The notes: generated by a model from the sequence alone, not told the origin. A stretch of 17,441 nt of DNA from Brevundimonas sp. UBA2388 (GCA_002343425.1 DDSO01000130.1:47423-64863); one strand, 5' to 3'; counted from the stretch's first letter, positions 1 to 7,224 are shown. Program-made: numbers and translations.

Positions 1-306
1 TTCTGGGAAAACCACGACCCGACCCAGGGGATGCGTCAGGGCAATGACGTGGGCACGACCTATCGTTCGACCCTCTATTATCTGAACGACGCGCAACGGG
101 CCGAAGCCGAGGCCTCTCGCGACGCCTATCAGGCGGCCCTGTCCAGGGCGGGTCGCGGCACCATCACCACCGAGATCGCCGCTGCCGGGCCGTACTATTT
201 CGCCGAGGACTATCACCAGGGCTATCTGGCCAAGAACCCGGCCGGCTATTGCGGCATCGGCGGGACGGGCGTGGTCTGTCCCATAGGCGTCGGCGTCGAG
301 GCCTGA
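1..306 (+). CDS. msrA: Peptide methionine sulfoxide reductase MsrA, C-terminal part (5' end cut by the window edge)
   Basis: The reading frame is open from base 1 and gives the C-terminal 101 residues of MsrA. This enzyme reduces methionine-S-sulfoxide in proteins or as the free amino acid, using thioredoxin. Family signatures visible are [10 protein letters not shown] at the very start, then [12 protein letters not shown], and [15 protein letters not shown] followed by [13 protein letters not shown]. The cysteines in the last segment match the C-terminal recycling cysteine region of many MsrA proteins. The catalytic GCFW motif would lie upstream, outside the window. The stop is TGA at 304-306. 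The next gene starts 3 bases further on, which suggests co-transcription. Confidence 0.95.
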   Translation, partial: FWENHDPTQGMRQGNDVGTTYRSTLYYLNDAQRAEAEASRDAYQAALSRAGRGTITTEIAAAGPYYFAEDYHQGYLAKNPAGYCGIGGTGVVCPIGVGVEA

Positions 307-308
307 TC

Positions 309-650
309 ATGGATCGCGCGGGGGTGGGCAAGGTCTGCCTCGCGCTCCCGGCGGCGACGCTGGATCATCCGTTCGGCGACCATCACGACGCCTATCGCGT
401 CGGCGGCAAGATGTTCGCCATGGTCGGCGAGCAGGGCGGCGTTTCCTTCAAGGTCTCGGACATCGCCTATGAGGTGCTGACCGAGTCCGGCCATGCGCGT
501 CCGGCGCCCTATCTGGCGCGGGCCGGATGGGTGAATCTGCCGCAGATCGACGACTGGGCCGACGACGAGCTGGCCGAGCATCTGGCGATCGCCCACAGCA
601 TCGTGGCGGCGAAGCTGACCAGGAAGGCGCGAGCGGCGCTGGGACTCTAG
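309..650 (+). CDS. MmcQ/YjbR family protein
   Basis: This encodes 113 residues, the usual size for the MmcQ/YjbR family. These are small proteins with a CyaY-like fold, often annotated as DNA-binding although their function is poorly known. Family features visible are an N-terminal CLALP segment, then DHPFGD, then VGGKMFAMVG, a VSFKVS strand, and PAPYLARAGWVNL near the middle. I chose the ATG at 309 because it lies 3 bases after the msrA stop and gives a family-length product. A longer frame from 249 would run through msrA. The gene ends on a CTAG whose two strands provide both its own stop and the stop of the converging DUF885 gene. The family call is good; the function is not established. 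Confidence 0.85.
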   Translation: MDRAGVGKVCLALPAATLDHPFGDHHDAYRVGGKMFAMVGEQGGVSFKVSDIAYEVLTESGHARPAPYLARAGWVNLPQIDDWADDELAEHLAIAHSIVAAKLTRKARAALGL

Positions 651-2452
651 TCCGCGGGCCGCGCCTTCTCTTCCGCGATCCAGCGGTCCATCCGCGCGTC
701 CAGCAGGGCCATCGGCAGGGGACCGTCGACCAGCAGGGCGTCGTGGAAGCGGCGGATGTCGAAGCGGTCGCCCAGTTCGGCCTCGGCGCGTGTGCGGATT
801 GCGCGAAGTCGGATCTCACCGATCTTGTAGGCCGTCGCCTGACCGGGCCAGCCGATATAGCGCTGCAGCTCTGTCTCGATGTTCAAGGGAGCCAGCGCCG
901 AGTTGTCGCGGAAGCAGGCGCGGGCCTGCTCCAGATCCCAGCCCAGCCAGTGCAGGCCCGTATCCGACACCAGCCGGCAGGCGCGCCACATCTCGTAGCT
1001 GAGGCGGCCGAACCGCTCATAGGGCGTGCGATAGAAGCCCATCTCCTCGCCGAGGAACTCGGCGTAGAGGCCCCAGCCCTCGGTGAAGGCGGTGACGTCG
1101 ACGCTCTTACGGAAATAGGGGCCGTCCTCGGCCTCCTGCTGCAGTGCGATCTGGTGGTGATGTCCCGGTACGCCCTCGTGCAGCGTCAGGGCGGGCAGTT
1201 CATACAGGCCGCGCTGGTTGAGGCTGGAGGTGTTGACCATATATCCGCCGGCGACGCCGTTCTCCAGCGAACCCTGGTTGTAGCGCCCGGTGGTGTAGTT
1301 GGCCTCGATCTCGCGTGGCACGGGACGGACGCCATAGGGGAGGCGGGGCAGGGTTCCGAACAGCGCCGGCATGCCGTCGTCGGCCCGCTTGGCCATCTCC
1401 GAGGCCTTCTCCAGCAGCTGTTCCCGCGTCGTGGCGTAGAACTGAGGATCGGTGCGCAGGAAGGTCAGGAAGGACGCGAAATCGCCGGTCCAGCCGGCCG
1501 CCTGCATCTCGGCGTTCATGCGGCCGCGGATACGGGCGACTTCCTGCAGGCCGATGGCGTGGACGTCGTCCGGGGTCATGTCCGTGGTGGTGAAGCCGTG
1601 CACCAGAAAGGCGTACAGGTCGCGCCCGCCGGGCCTGTGGACCAGGCCGAGCGTCTGGGGCGCGCGGGGCAGGTAGTCCTCGCGCAGGAACCGCGCCCAT
1701 TCGCGCCGCTGGGGCATGATTCCGTCCGCCACCGCCCGGGCGGCGCGCTCACGCAGGGCCGCCTGCTGCGCCGCCGGGATGGAGGCAGGCAGGGCAGCGA
1801 ACGGCTTGAGCAGGGGATCGGCTTCGAGCACCAGCGCCGCCTCCGGCTCGATCAGGGTCAGGGCGTTTTCGACGATGGAGCGCGGTTGCACCAGGCCGGT
1901 ATCCAGACCGCGGTGGGCGCCGGCCAGCTGGTCGGCATAGATCTTCGGCATGGCCTCCAGCCGGGCGATCCAGGCCTCGGCGTCGGCGGTGGTGACGATG
2001 CGGGTGACGCCGGCGAGATAGGCAAGGCCCTGTCCGGGTCCGCCTTCCGAGTTGAAGGCGTCGATACGGCCCGTATCGAGCGGGATGCGGGCCAGCGAAC
2101 GCTGCAGCACATAGGTCAGGAAGCTGTGGTTCAGCCGGTCGTCGTCGCCGAGGCCGGCGGCGTCGATCGCGGCCAGTCGGTCGGCGAAACCCCTGAGCAC
2201 CGGCTCCTGCGCCACTTCAAAGGCGCGCGAGCTGTCCGGCATGCGCGACAGGGCTGCACGGTCGCCTTCCATGCCCGCGTTGATCGGGTCCACGGCCCGC
2301 AGATAGGCTTCGTAGTCCGCCAGCACGGAGGCGAGGGCCGGGTTCTCGGCATTGCGGGCGGCCTCGGCCTGAACCCACGCTGGGTTGGCGAAAGCGGGGG
2401 CTGCGGCGGCGGCGAGCACAGCGATGGCGCAGGCGGTGATAACGCGTTTCAT
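647..2452 (-). CDS. DUF885 family exported metallopeptidase-like protein
   Basis: The product has 601 residues, the usual length for DUF885 proteins. The family carries a zinc-peptidase-like HExxxGH-type motif and is predicted to be hydrolytic; few members have been characterised. The motif HEGVPGHHHQ is present at about residues 425-434. Residues 1-22 form a clear signal peptide (MKRVITACAIAVLAAA then APAFA), so the protein acts in the periplasm or outside the cell. An upstream in-frame ATG at 2485 would add 11 residues before the signal peptide. I prefer 2452 because a purine-rich GAGAGGGA lies just upstream on this strand. It is the last gene of a probable operon with three small exported proteins, starting 51 bases after the last of them. 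Substrate unknown. Confidence 0.88.
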   Translation of the reverse strand: MKRVITACAIAVLAAAAAPAFANPAWVQAEAARNAENPALASVLADYEAYLRAVDPINAGMEGDRAALSRMPDSSRAFEVAQEPVLRGFADRLAAIDAAGLGDDDRLNHSFLTYVLQRSLARIPLDTGRIDAFNSEGGPGQGLAYLAGVTRIVTTADAEAWIARLEAMPKIYADQLAGAHRGLDTGLVQPRSIVENALTLIEPEAALVLEADPLLKPFAALPASIPAAQQAALRERAARAVADGIMPQRREWARFLREDYLPRAPQTLGLVHRPGGRDLYAFLVHGFTTTDMTPDDVHAIGLQEVARIRGRMNAEMQAAGWTGDFASFLTFLRTDPQFYATTREQLLEKASEMAKRADDGMPALFGTLPRLPYGVRPVPREIEANYTTGRYNQGSLENGVAGGYMVNTSSLNQRGLYELPALTLHEGVPGHHHQIALQQEAEDGPYFRKSVDVTAFTEGWGLYAEFLGEEMGFYRTPYERFGRLSYEMWRACRLVSDTGLHWLGWDLEQARACFRDNSALAPLNIETELQRYIGWPGQATAYKIGEIRLRAIRTRAEAELGDRFDIRRFHDALLVDGPLPMALLDARMDRWIAEEKARPAD

Positions 2453-2503
2453 GAGGTCCCTCTCCCGGATCGGGCGGGACTGCACCGGAGCGGAGCCGTC
2501 GCG

Positions 2504-3013
2504 TCAACCGCAGAAGACGAAGAACCGTTCGATATTGGGCGCGGATTCAGGGTGGGGGGCGTAGGCCTGCCGTTCGCCGTCCACCCACAGCGCCAGCCAG
2601 CCGATGCGGCGGAAGCGTTGGAAAACGGGCGCATCCGCATCGGCCTCTGCGGTCAGGAAGACGCCTTCGTGCAACTCCGAAGGTTCTGATTGGGCCATGA
2701 ACCGCTCGGTTTCTCCGCCGGCCTCGATGTAGATCTCGGGTTTGGCGTCGGGACCACCGACGGCGCTGAGCGCCAACCGTCCGCTGCCCTGACGGCAATC
2801 CAGGCCCAGCCGCAGGTCATCGCTCTCCGCGAGGCCATAGACCAGCCGGGCCTCCTCGCCATCCCGATGATAGAACCAGTCGTGATCGGCGATGGGCGTC
2901 GGCGGGCCGGAAGAAGCGACGGCGGGAGCCGGCTCAACCGGGGCCTCCACGGTTGCGCAAGCCGACGCGCCCAGCAGCAGGCCGCTCAGGACGATCAGAA
3001 CCGGGGCGCGCAT
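2504..3013 (-). CDS. Putative lipoprotein, twin-cysteine paralogue 1
   Basis: This is a 169-residue protein that I cannot assign to a named family. It starts with a lipoprotein-type signal (hydrophobic VLIVLSGLLLG, then ASAC as a lipobox) and a proline/alanine-rich linker. The rest is a domain with WFYHRDGEE, then VYGLAESDDLRLGLDC, and a C-terminus ending FFVFCG. Besides the lipobox cysteine it has exactly two cysteines, one mid-protein and one two residues from the end. The same layout occurs in the two genes upstream, so the three look like paralogues. I chose the ATG at 3013, five codons into the longest frame, because AGGAGAGG lies just before it. The spacing of 15 bases from the upstream gene implies an operon. 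Confidence 0.75.
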   Translation of the reverse strand: MRAPVLIVLSGLLLGASACATVEAPVEPAPAVASSGPPTPIADHDWFYHRDGEEARLVYGLAESDDLRLGLDCRQGSGRLALSAVGGPDAKPEIYIEAGGETERFMAQSEPSELHEGVFLTAEADADAPVFQRFRRIGWLALWVDGERQAYAPHPESAPNIERFFVFCG

Positions 3014-3028
3014 GGACCTCTCCTGCAA

Positions 3029-3457
3029 TCAGCCCGAGCACAGTTCCGCGAACCGGCGCAGCTTGGCAAGGTGGGCTGCCGGAATCTCAACGGGGCGGCG
3101 CTGATCGCCCACGACAACCGCCATCTGGCCGTCGACGGTGAAGGCGGCGAACACGGGATGGTCGGTCCGCAGCGCCAGTCTGGTGCTCCCGGCCCGCGCC
3201 GGCGTCGCCTCGGCGACAGCGGAGGCCTCGCCTGAGGTCACTCTGGCCATGCCGCTCAGGACAACACCGCCGTACAGGGTCAGTCGGGCGACGCTCGTAC
3301 CCGGATCGCATTCGAGGGTGGTGCGCAGATTTGCTGTGTCAGGAACCTCGTGAGCCAGGACCACGGGCTCAGCGTCGGCGTACAGGGTCCACGTCCATGC
3401 AGGTTCTGGCGGCGGGCTCTGTGCGGCCAGGGCCGCGATGACGAACAAGGCGATCAT
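3029..3457 (-). CDS. Small exported protein, twin-cysteine paralogue 2
   Basis: This is a 142-residue protein of unknown family. A short hydrophobic N-terminus (MIALFVIAALAAQS) looks like a signal peptide. The mature part begins AWTWTLYADAEP, which aligns by eye with the WFYHRDGEE and GWHLSHEGS segments of its neighbours. It then has NLRTTLECDPG and ends RFAELCSG. Its only two cysteines lie in the middle and near the C-terminus, as in both neighbours, so a periplasmic disulfide is plausible by inference. The gene sits between the other two paralogues, 38 bases after one and 15 before the next, all on the minus strand. It lacks a lipobox, unlike paralogue 1. Confidence 0.72.
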   Translation of the reverse strand: MIALFVIAALAAQSPPPEPAWTWTLYADAEPVVLAHEVPDTANLRTTLECDPGTSVARLTLYGGVVLSGMARVTSGEASAVAEATPARAGSTRLALRTDHPVFAAFTVDGQMAVVVGDQRRPVEIPAAHLAKLRRFAELCSG

Positions 3458-3495
3458 GGCTCAGCCCCCGCTGAATGGTCCGGCCACAGTTGTGG

Positions 3496-3963
3496 TCAGA
3501 CGCGGTCCGAACCGCAATAGGCGAAGAATTCACCGATGAGGCGGCGTTCCACCGGTGTGGCGGACAGTTCGAACTGTCCGGCGTCGGCCTCGACCGCCAG
3601 TTTTCCGCTCCGGGCCAGCTGTTGCAGGGCCGGGTCACGAAGCGAGATCCGCTTCACATCGGGCAGGTCGCCGCTGAGAGGATCGATCGCCGTCGACGTC
3701 GACGCCTTGATCAGGCGCGGGCTGGCCGGCTGGACGTCGCCATAGACGGTCGCCTGCGTCTGGCCCTGCTCGCAGGTCATCATCAGGGCCAGTTGGTCGG
3801 AGTTTTCAACGCCATAGGCCAATTTCGCCAACGAACCCTCGTGGCTGAGGTGCCAGCCCATCGGCGCGACCTCGGTCTGGATGTCGAGGTTTGTCGCCTG
3901 CGACCGGGCGGCGAAGGCGATCAGCCCGAGGGCGGCGACGGCTGGAATTGCGATCTTGAGCAT
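3496..3963 (-). CDS. Small exported protein, twin-cysteine paralogue 3
   Basis: This is a 155-residue protein of unknown family and the first gene of the probable four-gene operon. Residues 1-24 (MLKIAIPAVAALGLIAFAA then RSQA) form a signal peptide or an N-terminal anchor. The domain has GWHLSHEGSLAKLAYGVENS, then QLALMMTCEQG, and ends EFFAYCGSDRV. The pattern WHxSH...LAYG-ES/NSD-L-C matches paralogue 1 (YHRDG...LVYGLAESDDL...C) closely. The two cysteines are in the same places. I start at 3963 rather than at an upstream ATG (3996) because the hydrophobic signal begins there. Confidence 0.72.
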   Translation of the reverse strand: MLKIAIPAVAALGLIAFAARSQATNLDIQTEVAPMGWHLSHEGSLAKLAYGVENSDQLALMMTCEQGQTQATVYGDVQPASPRLIKASTSTAIDPLSGDLPDVKRISLRDPALQQLARSGKLAVEADAGQFELSATPVERRLIGEFFAYCGSDRV

Positions 3964-4030
3964 CAGGGAATCTCGCGTCTGGTATCGAAACGCCACATTC
4001 CATTAACGGTTCACGGCCCCGCTTGGACGC

Positions 4031-4051
4031 ACCCGGACCTGATCCCGGGGT
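4031..4051. repeat. Imperfect palindrome resembling a dispersed alphaproteobacterial repeat
   Basis: The stretch acccgga-cctga-tcccggggt is an imperfect palindrome with one extra base in each half of the right arm. It resembles the short dispersed palindromes of the type CCCGGACTTGATCCGGG that are common between genes in many alphaproteobacterial genomes. It lies in the 179-base gap between flgH and the first twin-cysteine gene. The assignment rests on resemblance only. Confidence 0.4.
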
Positions 4052-4095
4052 GTGATGAATTTATCGCGCGTTCGGCGAACAGCCCTACGCAGCGA

Positions 4096-4137
4096 GGCCG
4101 CGTCGGATCGACAGGGCGGAGCCCTGTGACCGCGGCC
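4096..4137 (-). terminator. Two-tier hairpin downstream of flgH, possible terminator or transcript end
   Basis: An outer inverted repeat (ggccgcg at 4096-4102 and cgcggcc at 4131-4137) encloses an inner one (acagggc at 4111-4117 and gccctgt at 4121-4127, loop of 3). It begins 5 bases after the flgH stop on the minus strand. No run of T follows it, so it is not a standard Rho-independent terminator. It may stabilise the 3' end of the flg transcript. Confidence 0.45.
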
Positions 4138-4142
4138 CCAAC

Positions 4143-4877
4143 TCAGAACGGACTGAAGCGCTCCACCAGCGACTGGGCCGCAGGGGTCGCCTGGACGCGG
4201 CTGATGTCGCCGCGACCGCCATAGCTGATCCGGGCCTCGGCGATCTGGGTGTGGGCGATGGTGTTGGCGGAGCTGATGTCCTCGGGCCGCACGATGCCGG
4301 CGACAGTCAGTTCGCGGACCTCGCGGTTGGTGCGCACTTCCTGCCGGCCCTGGATGACCAGATTGCCGTTGCCCATCACATCGGTGACGACCGCGGCGAT
4401 GGTCAGGCTGACCTTCTCGGACCGGTTGACCGAGCCGGAGCCGTTCGAGTTGGACTCGCCTTCCAGCCCGACCAGATTGGCCGGATCGAAACCGCCGGGG
4501 AAGGCGCGCCCCAGGCTGTTCTCAAGACCGAAGAAGTTCGTGACCCCGCCGGAGATTTCGTTGGTGCGGCTGCGCGCCGTGGAATTCTGGGTCTGGGCGC
4601 GGTCGTCGATGTCGATGTTGACGGTGACGATGTCGCCGATCCGGCGGGCGCGCTGGTCGCCGAAGAAGGTGCGGGCCCCGGCGCGCCACAGGCTGTTGGC
4701 GCTGGCGGCGCGGTCGGCGTGCTGCTGCTCCGGCGAGGGCAGATAGGCCTGGCTGGTCGGCACCAGGGCGGCGGGATAGCCGATCGGCGCCAGCTCGGGG
4801 CCACGCACGGCCTCGACGGCGGTTGAGCAGGCCCCGAGGGTAAGGGCGACGGCTGAGAGGATCAGGGCGGTACGCAT
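4143..4877 (-). CDS. flgH: Flagellar L-ring lipoprotein FlgH
   Basis: FlgH forms the outer-membrane L ring that bushes the flagellar rod. The product has 244 residues, normal for the family. It has a lipoprotein signal with lipobox LGAC (Cys17), then NSLWRAGARTFFGDQRARRIGDI, a hallmark of FlgH. This is followed by VTVNIDIDDRA and a C-terminal IVRPEDISSANTI / IAEARISYGGRG segment. The last is the conserved FlgH end, reading GxVRPxDIxxxNTIxSxxIAdArIxYxG in the family. The ATG at 4877 is preceded by AGAGGGA on the minus strand. It follows flgA by 14 bases and is the last gene of the flgFGAH operon here. No flgI lies next to it. Confidence 0.96.
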   Translation of the reverse strand: MRTALILSAVALTLGACSTAVEAVRGPELAPIGYPAALVPTSQAYLPSPEQQHADRAASANSLWRAGARTFFGDQRARRIGDIVTVNIDIDDRAQTQNSTARSRTNEISGGVTNFFGLENSLGRAFPGGFDPANLVGLEGESNSNGSGSVNRSEKVSLTIAAVVTDVMGNGNLVIQGRQEVRTNREVRELTVAGIVRPEDISSANTIAHTQIAEARISYGGRGDISRVQATPAAQSLVERFSPF

Positions 4878-4891
4878 GGAACTTTATCCCT

Positions 4892-5512
4892 CTATCGGGC
4901 GGCGAGCTGTTGGGTGGCGCGGGCTTCCTGTGCGGCCGGGCCGGCGAGGGCCAGGCCGGGTCCGATGGCCACGGCGTCGATGGTGCGGCCCGATTGCAGG
5001 TTCCGGACCGCCAGGCGCTGGCCCGGAGCGGCGTTGCCCTCGGCGTGACCGGTGATGGTCAGGCGGACACCGCCGACCTCATAGGCGACCTCAACCATGT
5101 CGTTCCGGGTGATGACGCGCTCGGCAACGGCGGCCCGGACTGGCTGGGGACGGGCGGCGAGGACCGGCGGCGCAACTTCATCGGCTGCGACAGACGATCC
5201 GGGGGCAGGAGCGGCGGATGCCGGTGCGACGGCGGCGTTGCGCACGACCACCCGGCGCAACCCGGTCGGATTTGCCCAGTCCAGTCCCGACTGACGCGCG
5301 AGACTCTGAAGCTGGCCGGCCTCGAAAACGATGGAGGGGCCGGCGCGGGTCCCGACGACAACATTGGATGCCGCTCCGGCTCCGTCGAACAGGTCGCCCA
5401 GGGTCACGCGGCCGTCGCTGTCGACAGGATTGGCTTTCAGCGTGACAGGCCCGGCCACCGCGGCGCCGGCGACCATCAAGGCCGCGATGGCGCCTAGGAT
5501 CAGGGACCTCAC
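4892..5512 (-). CDS. flgA: Flagellar P-ring assembly chaperone FlgA
   Basis: FlgA is a periplasmic chaperone needed to assemble FlgI into the P ring. The product has 206 residues with a signal peptide (MRSLILGAIAALMVAGAAVA). An N-terminal domain begins PVTLKANPVDSDGRVTLGDLFDG. A proline/alanine linker around residues 95-125 leads to a C-terminal SAF-type domain (AERVITRNDMVEVAYEVGGVRL, then GxAxGNAAPGQRLAVRNLQSGRTIDAVAIGPG). The start is GTG at 5510-5512, overlapping the flgG stop as GTGA, so translational coupling is likely. The sequence is divergent from enterobacterial FlgA, but the SAF end and the position between flgG and flgH make the call firm. Confidence 0.92.
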   Translation of the reverse strand: MRSLILGAIAALMVAGAAVAGPVTLKANPVDSDGRVTLGDLFDGAGAASNVVVGTRAGPSIVFEAGQLQSLARQSGLDWANPTGLRRVVVRNAAVAPASAAPAPGSSVAADEVAPPVLAARPQPVRAAVAERVITRNDMVEVAYEVGGVRLTITGHAEGNAAPGQRLAVRNLQSGRTIDAVAIGPGLALAGPAAQEARATQQLAAR

Positions 5513-6297
5513 GATTTCACCTGCGCGCTGACCGAGAGCATCTGGTCGGCGGTGGTGATAACCTTGGAGTTCATTTCATAGGCGCGCTGGGCGATGATCA
5601 GGGCGCTGATTTCGGCCACGGCATCGACGTTCGAGGCCTCGGTATAGCCATGCAGCAACTGGCCAAAGCCGACCTCGCCCGGCGTGCCGACGTTGGCCGC
5701 GCCCGAGGCGGCGGTTTCCATCAGCAGGTTGTCCCCGATGGCTTCCAGCCCCGCCTCGTTGAAGAAGCTGGCCAGTTCCAGCTGACCGACCACGGACGGT
5801 TCGGTCTCGCCGGCGGTGATGACCTGGACCTGACCCGACTTGGAGATCGTCACGTCCACGGCGTCCTGCGGGATCGAGATGTTCGGCTGCACCGCATAGC
5901 CGTCGTCGGTGACCAGCTGGCCCTCGCCGTTGAGCGCGAAATTGCCGGCGCGGGTGAAGGCGGTCTCGCCCGACGGCAGCAGAACCTGGAAATAGCCGCG
6001 CCCGTCGATGGCGACGTCATAGGTGCCGCCGGTCTGGGTCGGCGAGCCCTGGTCGGTGATGCGATAAACGCTGCCGGCCTTGACGCCGGCGCCGATCTGG
6101 ATGCCGGTCGGGACCACCGTGCCCTGGCTGGACGACTGCGCGCCCATGCGTTCGACGTTCTGGTACAGCAGGTCCTGGAACTCGGCCCGCTGACGCTTGA
6201 AGCCGACCGTGTTCATGTTGGCGATGTTGTTCGAGATGACCTCGACGTTCAGCTGCTGGGCGGCCATGCCCGAGGCTGCGGTTCTGAGCGCGCGCAT
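5509..6297 (-). CDS. flgG: Flagellar distal rod protein FlgG
   Basis: FlgG builds the distal rod of the flagellar basal body. The 262 residues match the usual 260-262. The N-terminus MRALRTAASGMAAQQLNVEV followed by ISNNIANMNTVGFKRQRAEF is the class signature of rod and hook proteins. The C-terminus has SNVDAVAEISALIIAQRAYE, then MNSKVITTADQML, the paired C-terminal helix of FlgG. The ATG at 6297 is preceded by AGGGAG. The 16-base spacing from flgF upstream and the overlap with flgA downstream put it in one operon. Confidence 0.98.
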   Translation of the reverse strand: MRALRTAASGMAAQQLNVEVISNNIANMNTVGFKRQRAEFQDLLYQNVERMGAQSSSQGTVVPTGIQIGAGVKAGSVYRITDQGSPTQTGGTYDVAIDGRGYFQVLLPSGETAFTRAGNFALNGEGQLVTDDGYAVQPNISIPQDAVDVTISKSGQVQVITAGETEPSVVGQLELASFFNEAGLEAIGDNLLMETAASGAANVGTPGEVGFGQLLHGYTEASNVDAVAEISALIIAQRAYEMNSKVITTADQMLSVSAQVKS

Positions 6298-6313
6298 GTC
6301 TCAGTCTCCCTTT

Positions 6314-7048
6314 CTAGGCCCGGCCCAGCCGCTCGACGGCGCGGCGTGACAGGTCGTTGGCGTTTTCGATCATCCGCGTGACGCTCTCGTAGGCGCGCTG
6401 GATCTCGATCAGATTGGTGATCTCGATGATCGGATTGACGTTGGAGCCTTCCAGCATGCCCTGACGCACGCGGGCGTCGGTCGCCTCGATGGCGGCGGCG
6501 TTGGAGGCGTTGCGGTACAGGCCGTCGCCGCCCTTTTCGAGCGCGGCCAGGGCGTCGAAGCGAACAATGGAAATCCGGCCGACAGGATTGCCGTTCTGGC
6601 TGATCGTGCCGTCGGCGGCCACGGATGGCTCGCCCAGAGCACGGTCCAGGATGATATCGCCGCCGTCGCCCTGGACAGCCGCGCCGCCCTCGGTCGTCAG
6701 CCGGCCTTCGGGATCGAGGGTGAAGGCGCCGTCACGGGTATAGGCCTCGCCGGCGCCGTCGTTGAGCTTGAAGAATGCGCCTTCACCTTCAATGGCGAAG
6801 TCCAGATTCCGGCCGGTCTGTTCCAGCGCGCCCTGGCCGTAGTCGCGGCCGATCCCGTTATCCAGCACGAAGCTGACGCCCGGCCGCACAAAGGCGTTGC
6901 GGGCCCGCTCGCCGATCTCGGCGCCGAGCAGCAGCTGTTCGACCTTGAAGCCGGTGGTGTCCGCATTGGCGATGTTGTTGGCCACGATGTCGAGCTCGCG
7001 GCGCAGGGTCATCTGGCGTGACAGTCCGACATAGGCGGCGTTTTCCAC
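6314..7048 (-). CDS. flgF: Flagellar proximal rod protein FlgF (GTG start)
   Basis: FlgF is a rod protein at the base of the flagellar axis. The product has 244 residues. The N-terminus VENAAYVGLSRQMTLRRELD is followed by VANNIANADTTGFKVEQLL, and the C-terminus has GSNVNPIIEITNLIEIQRAYE. I place the start at the GTG at 7048, not at the ATG at 7069. An AAAGGAG ribosome site lies 7 bases before the GTG. The sigma-54 promoter at 7076-7090 would also start transcription near 7064, downstream of the ATG. Caulobacter-type FlgF proteins begin at the equivalent MENALYVGL. It is the first gene of the minus-strand flagellar operon. Confidence 0.96.
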   Translation of the reverse strand: MENAAYVGLSRQMTLRRELDIVANNIANADTTGFKVEQLLLGAEIGERARNAFVRPGVSFVLDNGIGRDYGQGALEQTGRNLDFAIEGEGAFFKLNDGAGEAYTRDGAFTLDPEGRLTTEGGAAVQGDGGDIILDRALGEPSVAADGTISQNGNPVGRISIVRFDALAALEKGGDGLYRNASNAAAIEATDARVRQGMLEGSNVNPIIEITNLIEIQRAYESVTRMIENANDLSRRAVERLGRA

Positions 7049-7055
7049 GGGGCGG

Positions 7056-7062
7056 CTCCTTT
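7056..7062 (-). promoter_or_regulatory. Ribosome binding site deciding the flgF start
   Basis: On the minus strand the sequence reads AAAGGAG, 7 bases before the GTG at 7048. The competing ATG at 7069 has GAGGAG directly against it with no spacing, which is not a working arrangement. Confidence 0.75.
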
Positions 7063-7075
7063 CGCCCATCTCCTC

Positions 7076-7090
7076 GCAACGGTCGTGCCA
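7076..7090 (-). promoter_or_regulatory. Sigma-54 promoter of the flgF operon
   Basis: The minus strand reads TGGCAC-gaccg-TTGC, an exact match to the sigma-54 core TGGCAC-N5-TTGC. The -24 element is at 7085-7090 and the -12 element at 7076-7079. Transcription would begin around 7064. In Caulobacter, class III/IV flagellar genes are known to use sigma-54 with the activator FlbD, so this fits a late rod operon. Confidence 0.88.
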
Positions 7091-7144
7091 ACAGGGTTAA
7101 CCCAGTGCGGACGGGGCTTTGGTCCGGTTTTGGGCCCCGATGAC

Positions 7145-7161
7145 CCGGCAGGATTTGCCGG
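7145..7161. promoter_or_regulatory. Perfect palindrome between flgF and fliL, candidate FlbD (ftr-type) site
   Basis: CCGGCA at 7145-7150 and TGCCGG at 7156-7161 form a perfect inverted repeat with a 5-base centre. It lies about 80-97 bases upstream of the predicted flgF start of transcription, a usual distance for a sigma-54 activator site. It ends 3 bases before the CtrA-type box of fliL. Caulobacter FlbD binds GC-rich ftr elements with CGGCA/TGCCG-like halves; the match here is by resemblance. Confidence 0.6.
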
Positions 7162-7164
7162 TTC

Positions 7165-7180
7165 TTAGCGGCTCGTTAAC
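7165..7180 (+). promoter_or_regulatory. CtrA-type box and class II flagellar promoter of fliL
   Basis: TTAG at 7165-7168, seven bases, then TTAAC at 7176-7180 fits the CtrA consensus TTAA-N7-TTAAC with one mismatch. In Caulobacter, CtrA activates early (class II) flagellar operons including fliLM, with the second half-site in the -35 region. Transcription would then start near 7205-7215, which is consistent with translation from the ATG at 7225 rather than at 7195. Confidence 0.72.
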
Positions 7181-7224
7181 CAAAAAACGCTCGTATGGGT
7201 CGAGAGATTCTCGGGGCGTGGTCC

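Noticed and set aside
527..2689. A 720-codon plus-strand open frame
   Set aside because: It runs antisense to the DUF885 gene and a lipoprotein gene; its composition is that of a high-GC shadow frame and the minus-strand proteins have clear family motifs.
7094..7101. GGTTAACC as a second CtrA site for flgF
   Set aside because: Only one half-site is present; no partner TTAA lies seven bases away on either strand.
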